This document shows positions 1 through 11,359 of a stretch of DNA of 64,000 bases, piece by piece. Both the position numbers and the translations under genes were made by a program. The stretch's first letter is position 1; every line of letters starts with the position of its first letter. Source of the DNA: Dryococelus australis (taxonomy: Eukaryota > Arthropoda > Insecta > Phasmatodea > Phasmatidae); contig CM056995.1 of NCBI GenBank assembly GCA_029891345.1, positions 213,169,047-213,233,046 on the forward strand. Reading direction: 5' to 3'. The notes beneath the pieces were generated by a model that did no database searches, was not told the DNA's origin, and was given only the letters and a program-made list of their open reading frames with translations.

Positions 1-465
1 TATCAAATTAAATGAATGCATTTTATCGGTTCTTTAGGTGTTTATGGTTGTATAATAAAATTGCCCTGGTACTGTGGTCAGACCAAAGTACTAAAGGGGC
101 TTAATGTTCGAATTTCTTGTATACCTAAAAAGAGTGAAAGGAATATAAGCTACATTTTTGTCTGAGAATAAGTATTGTTGTAGCCTTGGCTTAAAATATT
201 TTGATGTGCATATGTAATCATGCGATGCCTATGGACCCTGTAATGAATGAATATGAAGTTTGGATATATATATATGATTATATATCAATCAAGAAAATAT
301 CAGATATTATAATACAAGTATTCAATAAATATTGAATGTATGACCATTTTTGGCTAAGCATTTGTTGGTTTATAATAGCATGTTGAACCAGACACATACT
401 GTTTAAGTAATAGCAGGCAACCAAACTCTACACTCGGTTAACCATTACCATCAGCACTTCGAAAA
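1..465. other. Unassigned AT-rich flank
   Basis: No coding potential, RNA gene or repeat boundary is seen here. It is the left flank of the Polinton-type insertion. I looked for the missing part of the P-element relic that lies on the other side of the insertion and could not recognise it. Confidence 0.5.
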
Positions 466-471
466 CATACA
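466..471. repeat. Target-site duplication CATACA, left copy
   Basis: CATACA occurs directly outside the left terminal inverted repeat and again at 3937-3942 directly outside the right one. Polinton/Maverick integrases are known to make 6-bp duplications, so both the length and the position fit that class. Confidence 0.75.
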
Positions 472-1271
472 AGTAGAATAAAAATGCCGCTCCGAGCACA
501 GCCCCCAGTTATCAGAAAAAGAAAGGTAAATTAAATGCTGGAACCATCAGAAAAACAATAGTAAATTAAATGCTCGAACCATCAGAAAAACAACGGTAAA
601 TTAAATGCTCGAAAATCAGGAAAAAATTACTCTTAATTTTCTGATCCAAAACATAAAAAGACGATTCGAACACAGCCCCCCCCCCCCCCTTTTCCCCCGG
701 CCCGAAAAACCCAGTTATCAGAAAAACAACAGTAAGTTAAATGCTCGAGTAATCAGAAAACCATGAAAAAATTCCTCTTAATTTTCTGATTCAAAACATC
801 AAATAACGATTCGGGCACAACTGCAAAAATTTGGCTCAAAAAGTTGCGTTTGGGAGCCGCTGCAAAAAAAGTGGATCAAAAGGTTGCGTTTGATCAGATC
901 GTAGTCTTTAGAAAAAAAGTTGCGTTAAACTTTGTATTTTAGTGCATCTGTAAAAATATGCGTAAAAAATTTCGTTTGGGCACAGTTGCAAAAACAATGG
1001 GTTTAAAAAAATTGAGAACATTAAAAAAAATGTATTGTATATAATAAATGGACACAAATGAAAATCAAATGATATCTAATATGATGACGACCATGGCAAT
1101 GAAAAAGGCTAACGCAACTGGTAATGTTTGGAAAGAATATAAATTTAAGAAAGACTTTACGAAAAGAAAGAAGAAGAAATCTCAAGAGAAGTATGTCAAG
1201 TGTGTAACTTGTAATCACTTTTATTAACCATCTCTCATAAGAAGTCATCTTAGAAGTAGATTGCACAAAGG
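472..1271 (+). repeat. Left terminal inverted repeat of the Polinton
   Basis: It matches the reverse complement of 2871-3936 along its length, including the terminal AAAAATGCCGCTCCGAGCAC, the C-run near 680 and the sequence encoding the PolB start. It is shorter than the right copy because it holds about three instead of about eight units of a 36-bp subrepeat (AAATTAAATGCTCGAACCAT type). Confidence 0.85.
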
Positions 1272-2878
1272 TCTTGCACCAATACATAATAAATCACATG
1301 AACCAACAAATGCAAGGAAATTTTTAAAATACCACAACATTTAATATCAAAACAGAAGTTCCCACGAGAGAAACAAGTGAAATGTGAAACTTGTAATCAC
1401 TTTTACAAACCATCTCTCAAGAAGTCACTTGAGAAGTAAAATTCATAAGTACACACCAAGTTTCAGCGTAGAAGAAATCGAAACAGCATTTCAAAGTAGG
1501 ATCAAGACTTATGCTGTAAAGAATATTAATGCATACAAAGACCCAAATAATTTCCTAAACGATGTAAAAGAAACTGTCATGAAACTAATTCATAAATATT
1601 TTAAATCACTCAAAGAGAACATGAAACTCTACACTGAGTACAAAAGGGGAAATGGTGGGAATATTGAATATGTAGAAAGCTCCTTTAAAACAAAGAACGA
1701 AATTATATTGAAATCGACTAATCTGAAAGAATATTATGCCAACAGTATATCGAAAATCATAGCTGAGATGCGGGCTTTCGAAGCAAAGGGATCTCAGAGG
1801 GTAGTCAACAGAATATTTAAACTATAAGTGCGAATAAATAAATATGTACCATTCAAGGGCAGTTCTTGTGTTGATCTCCCAGAAAAAGAAATCAAAGATA
1901 AGCAGGCGGTAATTAATGTTAAGAATAATAATCAAAGATTTTTTTGTGTTCTGTTTTTTCTGCAGTGCATCAAGTGCAAAGAAACCCCCAAAGAGTGAAT
2001 AAATATATAGCTTACGAACATGAGTTTGATGTACTTAAAGGTTTGTAATTTCCAATGAAATTGGATATCATACCAACTGTTTGAGAAAAGAAGTGGAATT
2101 TCAATTAATGTATACGCATACGAAGAAAAATATGGTGATAAGAAATATATAATCTCCCCATTAAAAACAACAAAAAATAAGACGGATAAGCATATTAACC
2201 TACTCTATATCAAAGACGAAAAGAACGACTACTACTGTTGGATAAAAAGTCTTTCGAGACTTATCGTATCACAAATATCAAATAATAGTCACAAAAAAAA
2301 TATATATGATAGATGTTTACAGCATTTATACTCTGTAAGTAAGCTAAAAGATCACGAACAAGACTGCCGAGATCACGATGGTGTTAGAGTTGAACTACCA
2401 TCTAAAGGAAAAAATGACATATTAATATTTAAAAACAAAAATCATTCTTTGAGAGTTCCGTTTGTGATATATGCTGATTTTTAATGTTTGTTGACAAAAA
2501 TTGAAACTTGCCAACCAAACGCCGACGAATCCTATACGAAACCATACAAAAAACACGAGACTATTAGCTTCTGTTACTATGTAACATACGAACATGGATA
2601 CTATAAACCACCAGTAACTTTTGAAGAATCTGATGCATATACTGTATTCGTTAAAATGATAATGGAAGAAGCAAAGACTATTGGTGATATATACACAAAT
2701 GAAAAACCAATGCTTCCACTAACTCACAAAGAACAAATTGTTTATGATACAGCTACTCATTGTCATATATGTGAAAAGTCTTTGAATGGTGGTTCTGTGA
2801 GAGATCATGATCATCTTACGGGGAAATTTAGGGGAGCTGCACACAGAGATTGTAACTTATTGTATAGAAATCCTTTGT
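1048..2878 (+). pseudogene. Broken N-terminal part of Polinton-type DNA polymerase B with an endonuclease VII/HNH-like motif
   Basis: The reading starts at ATG 1048. It has a first zinc-knuckle-like block (residues CVTCNHF, then HLRSRLHK) closed by TAA at 1225, and a second similar block near 1382-1440. It then continues through several stops and shifts. Segments further on resemble the N-terminal and exonuclease region of PolB from Polintons and insect adintovirus-like elements, including VPFVIYADF at about 2455 followed by an in-frame stop. The last open part, 2488-2898, holds a C-x2-C pair (CHIC), DHDHLTG, and a final RDCNLLY typical of recombination endonuclease VII-like domains next to such polymerases. 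The polymerase palm motifs are absent because the gene runs into the right inverted repeat. It cannot make a working polymerase. Confidence 0.75.
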
Positions 2879-3936
2879 GCACTCTACTTCTAAGATGATT
2901 TCCTATGAGAGATGGTTAGTAAAAGTGATTACAAGTTTCACACTTGACATACTTCTCTTGAGATTTCTTCTTCTTTCTTTTCGTAAAGACTTTCTTAAAC
3001 TTATATTCTTTCCAAACATTACCAGTTGCGTTAGCCCTTTTCATTGCCATGGTCATCATATTAGATATCAGTTGATTTTCATTTGTGTCCATTTATTATA
3101 TACAATATTTTTTTTTTTTATGTTTTCAATTTTGTTAAACCCATTTTTTTTTTTTGCAACTGTGCCCAAACGCAACTTTTTTACGCGTATTTTTACAGAT
3201 GCACTCAAATACAAAGTTTAACGCAACTTTTTTTCTAAAGACTACGATCTGATCAAACGCAACCTTTTGATCCACTTTTTTTGCAGCGGCTCCCAAACGC
3301 AACTTTTTGAGCCAAATTTTTGCAGTTGTGCCCGAATCGTTATTTGATGTTTTGAATCAGAAAATTAAGAGGAATTTTTTTCTCATGGTTTTCTGATTAC
3401 TCGAGCATTTAACTTACTGTTGTTTTTCTGATAACTGGGTTTTTCGGGCCGGGGGAAAAGGGGGGGGGGGGGGGCTGTGTTCGAACCGTCTTTTTATGTT
3501 TTGGATCAGAAAATTAAGAGTAATTTTTTTCTGATTGTTCGAGAATTTAATTTACCGTTGTTTTTCTGATAACTGGGGGGCTGTGTTCGAATCGCCATTT
3601 TATGTTTAGGATCATAAAATTAAGAGTAATATTTTTCTGATGGTTTTCTGATGGTTCGAGCATTTCATTTACCGTTGTTTTTCTGATGGTCCGACCATTC
3701 AATTTACCGTTGTTTTTCTGATGGTTGGAGCATTTAATTTACTGTTGTTTTTCTAATGGTTCGAGCATTTAATTTACCGTTGTTTTTCTGATGGTCCGAG
3801 TATTTAATTTACTGTTGGTTTTCTGATGGCACGAGCACTTAATTTACCGTTGTTTTTCAGATGGCTCGAGCATTTAATTTGCCGTTGTTTTTCTGATAAC
3901 AGGGGGCTGTGCTCGGAGCGGCATTTTTATACTACG
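2871..3936 (-). repeat. Right terminal inverted repeat of the Polinton
   Basis: This is the inverted counterpart of 472-1271. The shared sequence starts at CCTTTGTGCACTCTACTTC just after the HNH-like region of PolB and runs to the 3' end. Its reverse strand again encodes the start of PolB, with disruptions. A G-run near 3463 mirrors the C-run of the left repeat. Confidence 0.85.
3636..3900. repeat. 36-bp subterminal tandem repeat
   Basis: About seven to eight units of roughly 36 bp follow the pattern TTTCTGATGGTTCGAGCATT-TAATTTACCGTTG, with point changes between units. Only about three units lie in the left inverted repeat (500-625), so the array has grown or shrunk independently at each end. 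Confidence 0.85.
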
Positions 3937-3942
3937 CATACA
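3937..3942. repeat. Target-site duplication CATACA, right copy
   Basis: This matches 466-471 and marks the right insertion border of the Polinton. Confidence 0.75.
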
Positions 3943-4446
3943 CTACCCAGCAACAGCTGAAAGTATTGCATAACATAAAAAATGTTATTGAAAAATTGAG
4001 AACGGTTGGAATAATGTCTGATGATGCCATTTTGGAAAGGGATATTGGTCGGTTCTTGGGCTCTTTTAATACATGGAGGAAGTAAGGTTTTCATACATAC
4101 TGACAACAAGACTTACACAAGATGTTCTGGAAAGTTTTTTTTAGCCAGATACGTGGACTTAGGCCCTTTTATGATCACCCATCACCTGTGGAAGTAATGC
4201 AACGACGCTGTCAAATTTTGCAGTCAAATAAGTTGCTGAAATTGCCAGTTAAATATCATACAAAACAACAAGTGTAAAATGAAAGCTATCAGACATCTGA
4301 ATTTATGTAAAACGCATTTGAGAACGATCAAGTTGACACTGACACAGACCTTCATGAAGAATGTGCAGCTAACGAACTTTAAAACGAGTTCAATAATTCA
4401 CCACGTGCAATTTTAAAAGAAACTTATCTTTTGAACTCACAAGTGT
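3943..4446 (+). pseudogene. P-element/THAP9-like transposase relic, C-terminal part
   Basis: Frames joined over several small shifts read like the C-terminal part of P-superfamily transposases. First comes a helical segment at 3943-4083 ending in a stop. Then comes LTQDVLESFF (about 4105-4140), and then QIRGL followed by YDHPSPVE (about 4145-4195). The family signature in this region is LTQD-LE-FF-IRG-G followed by NPSPV-F--R. The catalytic N-terminal part and the THAP zinc finger are not present. The relic begins right at the border of the Polinton, so the Polinton may have landed in it, although nothing P-like was recognised on the other side. Confidence 0.65.
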
Positions 4447-5300
4447 AGAGTGAGGAACACACGCTGGTTATTTTGCCATATTGCTGGTTATATTGCTTTT
4501 CGAGTACATCAGTACTCACAATACAGTGGCACGGCCGACGACAGAGGCGCACTAAAGGTATTCACAACTGAGCGGCAGTATGTCGGTGGCCATAACTTAT
4601 GTAGGCTTTGCTGCTATCTGGTGTACAAGTTGGCAACTTCATTTTTTCGTAAACAAAAACGCACAAAAAACACATATGTGTTTGTTTACTATCAAAAATA
4701 CTTTAAACCTTCCCATGAAACTCAAATTAAATATAATCAAAATTAATCAAATAAACACGGATACTACTATGAATATATTTCACCCATAAACGCAAAAAAA
4801 ATAGACAAAAATTAAAACCGATATCAATAACTCGTTTTGCGAAGAGAAACAAAGGGCATACAGTGGCTAATATTAGTAATCACAGCGAATTTATATTAAA
4901 ACTTGCTTATTAAATTTAACTCGCCTTGCAAATATGATAGACTGTATGTTTACAAAACGTGCTTTCTCTTTCTTCATCTTCTCGCCGCCGTCCGTCATCG
5001 CCGGCAAATCCTACGCCTGCGTCGGCTCCAACTCTCGGGTCGTTCATTTCTAGCGACAGCGCTCTGATTGGCTAATGCTCGTCGCATCGCATCGCTGTAT
5101 TGTGAACACCGCTTTAGAGACATAATTCAATAAATAAATATTGAAATAATAAGCAACTTAAAACCAATAATAGGTTCAATAGCTTTTAAAAGTAAAAACA
5201 TTACTTCAGGTGGTGCCCCTTACAAAATGAAAAACAAGTTGTCCAATAAATTAGCATAAAGCTCACATTTCATACTTCCAGCAAGTCTATTTTTGTTGAA
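4447..5300. other. Unassigned intergenic stretch
   Basis: No supported gene is seen. A short GC-richer patch lies at about 4970-5110 (CCGCCGTCCGTCATCGCCGG). Open frames such as 4450-4746 have no recognisable motif and are treated as chance. Confidence 0.4.
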
Positions 5301-5835
5301 AGGACACAGAACATCACCTTGGGCCACACAGTTTACAGGAAGCCTACCCATACCTACATACCTGCAAGCAAACTCTCACCAACCGCCATCACGGATCGGC
5401 TGGCACGCTTACTGAGGAATAAGGACATATATACCATCATGAAACCTATTAACAAAGTCGATAGCATACTGGGATCAGTGAAAGACAAAACCCAAGCCGA
5501 AGAACAGGTTAGAGTTTACAAGGTACCTTGCTTATGCGGGAAAGTGTACATAGGCCAAACTGGCCAAAATAACCAGAATAAAAGAACACATCAGGGCATA
5601 CGAGTATGAAAACCAGCAGTCAGCTATTGCTGAACACTCCATGAAAACCAAACATAGTATTGATTTCGACAAGCTTAGCACAATAGCCAACATACGAACT
5701 TACAGACCAAGAACCATTATAGAATAAATAGAAATATTAAAACATCCGAATAACATCAACAGAGAAGATGGATACAAGTTAAACACAATATGGACAAATC
5801 TCATTATAGACGACCCGAAATCCAGTGATGTGAGA
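5301..5835 (+). pseudogene. Penelope-like retroelement, C-terminal GIY-YIG endonuclease region
   Basis: The frame opens with LGHTVYRKPTHT, the sequence that ends the reverse-transcriptase part in Penelope-like elements. The GIY-YIG endonuclease domain follows, with VPCLCGKVYIGQTGQ. A one-base shift near 5575 leads into RIKEH, SAIAEH and later NREDGY, in the usual order for this domain. A stop at about 5729 and the shift show that it is dead. The reverse-transcriptase domain upstream is missing, so this is a 5'-truncated copy, the normal form of these elements. Confidence 0.8.
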
Positions 5836-6290
5836 GAAGAGAACACAGACTCGCCAGGGTTGGCCGACCACCTAAGCCAATCAGGAGGAAGACAGACTGC
5901 AATTGGCCAGAGAGTCCAGCCAATCAGGGTAGAGACTACACCCGCATAAGGAATGGCCGACCACCTAAGCCAATCAGGAGGAAGACAGCCTGTTATTGGC
6001 CGAAAAGCCCTGCCAATCATGAAACAGCCCTCTTAGGATCAGAATATAAAAGGGCCTCTTCCTTCGACTGTCCTCAATTGGTGAGGTATTGTTCCCTGAT
6101 GATGGCAGCTGCAATGACTGCCGAAACGTTGGAGAAGAAATTGACGACAATGGCCTCGAAAGCCTGCGAACTATTTCAACTGAATCGCTATTCAAATTCC
6201 TTTTGAAACTGTGCATTATGCTACTTTCTATGTTTACTGATGTTCGGGTAAACGGTTTAAACGTAATCAGCACAAAACACGTATAAGATT
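5836..6290 (+). mobile_element. Penelope-like element 3' region
   Basis: This continues directly from the GIY-YIG frame. It contains a 34-bp sequence GGCCGACCACCTAAGCCAAT(...) twice (about 5862-5896 and 5953-5987), a TATA-like TATAAAAG at about 6045, and then the hammerhead-like core at 6096-6127. Penelope-like elements are known to carry such pLTR-type ends. The exact end of the element was not determined. Confidence 0.55.
6096..6127 (+). ncRNA. Hammerhead-ribozyme-like core in the Penelope-like element
   Basis: CTGATGA (6096-6102) is followed by a possible stem II, GGCAG (6104-6108) pairing with CTGCC (6118-6122), and then GAAAC (6123-6127). This is the order CUGANGA - stem II - GAAA of hammerhead ribozymes, which are known in Penelope-like elements. 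One extra T stands between the core and the stem. The closing stems I and III and the cleavage site could not be assigned, so activity is uncertain. Confidence 0.45.
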
Positions 6291-8112
6291 ATAAATAATG
6301 CTTTCAAGTTAATTTCAAAAGCAAATTATATTTATCTTTCGGCTTGCCACGTGTGAAATATCTGCTTAGTTATTTATTTTTTAACCTGTTTTATATATAA
6401 TTCGGCTGCCTGTAACATTAACAAAAATTAATTGAAGCCGAATATTTTTGCAGCAACTACGATTTTTGGTTAGGTTCTGGGGCGGTTTTCACGTTAAAAC
6501 ATATACGTATTGGTCATAAAGGGCAGGTAAGGAATGTGTTTTAACTTTTTTTTTAATCCTAGGATAGTACGTGCCTTGCTCATGTTATAAATTTATCTGC
6601 CCTGTTTAATTTATTATGAACAATACAAACGATGGTGTCATCAATATCACTATAGGTTTTTGTTTGATTCTCGATAGCCTACTAACATTTATGTTTCTAC
6701 TAACTACACTATTGTTACGATGGTATTTTCGCGTTTTTTTTTTTTTAGTGATCTTAATTTTTTTTTCTTAGGATCCCTATTTTTTTGTTATGATCCCTTC
6801 AATTTTTCGGGACGCTCCTTAATTCTTGTTATCATCCATAAGGAAATTTGAGTAATTTTAGTAGGATTTTGGGGATTCTTGAATTATAGCGTTTTGGTTA
6901 GGATTATTGTTCAGAGCATTCCTAGGCATGGTTCAGTTGTTGTCATTTTGAGGTTAGGTTTGCCCTTCTTTTTTATTTGTTCACATGCGAATAGTTTCTT
7001 TTTGGTGTTTTGGCTAATGATTTAATAATTTAAATTTTTGATTTGGATTTTGGTTATAAATTTTGGAAAGTCGTTTTCCTTCGGTTTTGGTGTTAGGGTC
7101 TATAGTATTTTTGACCTTAACTTAGTAGTCGTGGTTTGTTTGGATTTTAATTGGCATTACCTTGTCTTGATAATTCATATTTCTATTAATTTTTCTAGTC
7201 AGGGTCCTTGTTTGATTTTATTGGTAGCAGTTTACAATTCGTTATATATTAGCCTTGCGATCGACGGTTTCAGAGCTGTTACTGGAACTATTTGCCTTGC
7301 GTCCAGAGCTAAGTCAGCCGCTGCACTCTTGGTAATCGGGCAGCTGTGTTCCACTTGGCAATTTCGCCGCTGCGCCGGGAATGTTGTAGTCATCGTTATC
7401 CCGAATTGTTTTGTGTCGTACTGCAGTGGTTAGGGACTGTTTTCGAGCTGAACTTGTGCTGAAAACTTCCTGGTGTGATTAGCCAACATCGACGTTTCAA
7501 GTCGACAGCTGTGTGTGCTTATGGGCCTTAGCAGGAAAGAGGGGAGGGGTAGTGCGGCGTCCCGCGAACAGAGTCTAGACAGCAAACAGTGGCGTCTCGT
7601 TAGAGCAAGCCCAGACAATGTTATATTTAAAATAAATATTGAATTGTAACTTATATTTACTTTGAGGTAACTTTTCACTCATGCGGTGCACATTCTACTC
7701 GGGAAACAATACTGTACATTATTAAAAAAAATTAACTCATTGGCTAGCAAAGCCAAGATGTTTGGAAGCGCTGTAAGTAATGATTTCAGCAGGTAGGCGG
7801 TCGCAATGGATTCCCGGCCGAAGACGGAGGGGATGGCAGGGTAGGAAGACCACCTGGGGAGGAGCGGGGGCCTATGGCTGCGTCAACCTATGTTAGAAGC
7901 TACGATGGCAATGCTTTCTTCACCGAACTGAAGCGGACATAGCCGAAGCTGGCCTAGCAGCAGGCAGTTGGCGCGCTGTAGTTTACAGTAAATAGAACGA
8001 TGTGTGGGCAAGTTCACGCGCACAACACGAATCGTATTGTTTTTATTTAATTTAGTTTTGGTGCTGAGAATGTTATACATATACATAAAAATTATAAAAT
8101 TACCCTGTGAGA
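6291..8112. other. Unassigned region with T/G-rich strand bias
   Basis: No gene is supported. From about 6540 to 7250 the plus strand is very rich in T and G and poor in A and C. From 7255 to 7980 the composition is more even and GC-richer. The open frame 7038-7433 is made of biased hydrophobic codons and shows no domain. CAGTGGCGTC at 7588 resembles a hAT end, but no partner with an 8-bp duplication was found. Confidence 0.4.
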
Positions 8113-10240
8113 CTGAGAACCGAATAGATAGAATGAGTGCAACAGAAACATGTGTGTGGATGTAAGTGTGGTGTGTGTGGATTACGAGTGAAGCATTTTT
8201 CCAGCAGTGCTTTCACTTTTCAGGAAAGATGTGACATAATAAAAGAGGGTAGGCCGATACCTGAACTTACAATCACGAAAACACGCAAGAAAGGTAATTT
8301 TGTGTGTCATTTCCAAAAAAAAAGAAATGTTTATCAGAAACACTCGTGGTTAGCTGGATGTAACAGCCTAAACAAACTGTTTTGCTGGCCATGTTTATTG
8401 TTTTTAAAGGATGTTAACACGTGGACTGAAACTGTGTATTCTGACCTTAACAATATGTGCAATGCTGTTCTAAAACACGAGCGTTCTGAAGTTCACATAA
8501 ATTCGTTTTTGTCTCTTAAATAATTTGGTAAAAATAGAGTTGATTTTGGTCTAGATAGATCCAAACAATTAAGCAAACAACGACATAACGAAAAATTTAA
8601 AAGAAATAGAGAAATTTTGAAGCGTTTAATAGATGTTGTTTGTTTCTTGGGTGTACAGGAACTGCCTTTCCGTGGCCATGATGAGACAAAATAATGAGAA
8701 AATCGTGGCAATTATGTTGAGTTGCTTTCTTTAATTGCAACTTATGATCCAGTATTGTCGCAGCACCTTGAGACGTCCATAGTATTTTCTGGCCTCTCAT
8801 GCAATATCCAGAACTACATAATAGAATCCATTCAAAATATTGTGTTAGCTGAAATTAATGAAATTGAAAAATCAGTTTTCGTTTCAATTTTACTTGATGA
8901 GACGTCGGACTGTGCCAAACTTTCTCAGTTGTCCACTGTTTTTAGATTTGTTACGAGTGATGGAGAGATCAATGAACGGCTTTGTGGATTCACTGGTGTT
9001 AGCTGTGATAGGTCTGCGGGAGCCATAGCAAGTCATTCAATTGAATTTGTTACGACAACTAACTCTGGCAGTAAACTTGTCGCGCAGTCTTAAGATGGAG
9101 CTGCAGTAATGGCGGGAGATTTAAATGGTGTGCAGAAACTAGTACATGACAAATTTTCCAGTGCATTGTTTATACATTGTGCAGCACATGTTTTGAACCT
9201 TGTCTTAACCCAGTCCGTAAATAACATTAGCAAGTGAAGAGAGTTTTTTAGTACCCTTTACGGTCTGTCTGTTTTTTTTTCCGCACTCTTCTAATAGCGG
9301 GTTGCATTGCTAGATACGATAGTTGGGAAACCGCTTCCAGGTGTTGGGCCAACAAGATGGAATTATAATGACAGATTTGTTCAAAATCCATTCAACAATC
9401 GGGATTCCCTCTTAGAAATATTTTCCACAATAACGGAAAATCCACAGGAATGCGATAGTGACACTATATCTTCAGCAAAAGGTTTCATCAGTTTTCTAGA
9501 AACTTTCGAGAATGTGTTTTTCCTAGTTTTGTTTTCTAAATTTTTGATAGCGCTGGACACCTATATAACATAATGCAGACCAAACAACTGGACGTCAGTT
9601 TTTGTATTCAGGAGATACAGGAAAAGAAAGCGTTTCAATGTAAACTCAGACACAATTTTGAAATATTTTCTCTGACACACTTAAATTTGGTCTGTAACCA
9701 GAAAAAAAACCGTTGGAAATTCAAAGACGAAGAAGACCCAAAGCGAGAGTATTCCAGGCTACGCCGAAATATTAGACAACATCTTAACACAAATCGAAAC
9801 ACGTTTCGAAAACATGAACAAATTAAGATTTTTAGAACTGGTAAATGCTACAAAATTCCTGGAGTTTTCTCATAGTTTTCCTGAGGTTCAGTTGAATTCC
9901 CTAATCGAATACTACGGCAGTTACTTTGACCCTGATAAGCTTCGGTCTGAACTAAAAGTTGTGTATAGTCGAGATGCCATGAAAACTAGAAGTGTTCAAA
10001 ATTTTCTTAAATACATTCATGAAAATGATTTACAAGATGCTCTCCCACAGTTCCATAAATTATGTACGTTAGTGGCAACAATACCATGTACAAGTCATCT
10101 GTGGAGGGTTCTTTTTCAATACTGAAACGAATAAAGACAAACTCACGTAACACAAGGGGCAAAATAGACTCTCTGGTTGTGCACTTCTCTCCGTTGAAAA
10201 GAAACTTTAAAAAAAATGAAACTCGCCGTCGATTTTTATG
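8113..10240 (+). pseudogene. hAT-superfamily transposase relic (ZMYM1-like, TTF-type zinc finger)
   Basis: Fragments in three frames follow the order of ZMYM1-like hAT transposases. At 8137-8523 there is a TTF-type zinc-finger segment with WLAGCNSLNKLFCWPCLLF. At 8722-9093 there is a DUF4371-like part with LLDETSDCAKLSQLSTVFRF. Then come CAAHVLNLVL near 9180 and PTRW near 9345. At 9814-10130 there is the C-terminal hATC dimerisation part, where VEGSFSILKRIKT can be read after a shift near 10100. At least five stops or frameshifts interrupt it. No terminal inverted repeats with a matching 8-bp duplication were found. Confidence 0.75.
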
Positions 10241-10928
10241 AACGTGTCATAGCGGAATGAATTTAAAAAAAAAAAAAAAGATAGAGAAGAATTGATTTTG
10301 TGTACAAAAATTAGGATTGTTCGTTGTTTCAAATCCCCTACTCCTTCTACGGTGTACCAACAACGCAAATACTAGTGAAGAGTGTATGCTGCTTTGAGCG
10401 ACTTGGTAGTGATTCAAACAGCTGGGATGTTGCGCATCGTACGTGAGTTTGTAAAAATGTCTGTAAAATTATTAATTCGAATTTGTCATTTACTATTTGT
10501 TTATGCTATTATGTAATATGCTTTTACGTTAAAACATTAATTTACTGAATATTAATTGTGACGTGAATGTTTGCATATATAATTATAAGTGCAATCTGTG
10601 CTCATTTATCAGAAATGTTAATGTAGTGCTATAATATGTTATCTAACTCCGTACCGGTGATAAATCCTTGTAAACTCTCGATTTCAGTATATATGGTAGA
10701 AAATTAAAATTAAGCATAATGAAAGTGATGTTTATAATATGATCGCAGTCACGAGTTTGCGGCTATTTTAATCAAGTCGTTTTCTAATATTGTTATGGCA
10801 TGTGCTATATCTGTACAATCAATGACCTCGGACACTGATCAGAATGAAAAAACGCGTGTACGCATAAGTTTACATGCTCATTTCAAGGCTGATGTAAATA
10901 TTTGCTCTACAAGTACAGTAAAACTATG
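10241..10928. other. Unassigned stretch
   Basis: AT-rich DNA with no open frame of note. It includes an A-run at about 10264-10279 and probably contains the 3' part of the decayed hAT element. Confidence 0.4.
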
Positions 10929-11359
10929 TAAGGTCTATTCACGGTAAAATGAGTACTTTTGAAAGCCCCACTTAAAATGTACTTGTATGCAAGTTGTGCT
11001 GTATTCGGCTTTATGTAACATTAACATTGACGTGGGCCTCATTTCACTTTATTCATGCGTCGGTCAAGTGAAAAAGTTAAATTACTTGAAAAGTAAATGT
11101 CTAACAAATTAGCTGATTTTTACACTTCGGTGGATTAAAAAATAAACAGAAATCGAAATAAATAATTTAAGTTGTCAGAAATAAATACCTAACCCATTTT
11201 ATTCGACGTTAAAATACGGAACTACTTCCCATCCATAGTTAACAACTTTACTGGACACATGTCACTCAGGTCACCCATTAAAATATATGCAGGCAGGGGC
11301 AGTGATTTTTTTTCCAAGGTTGATTTCAAAAGTTCTCACTTTATCGGGAACAGTCTTTA
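10929..11359. mobile_element. MITE-1 copy, 431 bp
   Basis: The left end TAAGGTCTATTCACGGTAAA and the right end TTATCGGGAACAGTCTTTA are imperfect inverted repeats, bordered by TA. The interior matches the copies at 60209-60633 and, inverted, 38666-39052. TA borders and short inverted ends fit a non-autonomous Tc1/mariner-type element. No coding sequence. Confidence 0.8.

Larger units (their letters stand above)
472..3936 (+). mobile_element. Polinton/Maverick-derived foldback element, internally deleted
   Basis: A 3465-bp element has very long terminal inverted repeats (472-1271 and 2871-3936) and a 6-bp duplication CATACA. The outer ends read AGTAGAATAAAAATGC and, inverted on the right, CGTAGTATAAAAATGC. 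The only coding content is a broken N-terminal part of a protein-primed family B DNA polymerase of the type found in Polintons and related viruses. No integrase, ATPase, protease or capsid gene is present, whereas complete Polintons are usually 15-20 kb. The right repeat begins directly after the PolB reading frame, as if a large deletion joined the gene to an inverted copy of its own start. It is non-autonomous. A related virus-derived element cannot be excluded, but the 6-bp duplication favours a Polinton. Confidence 0.75.
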
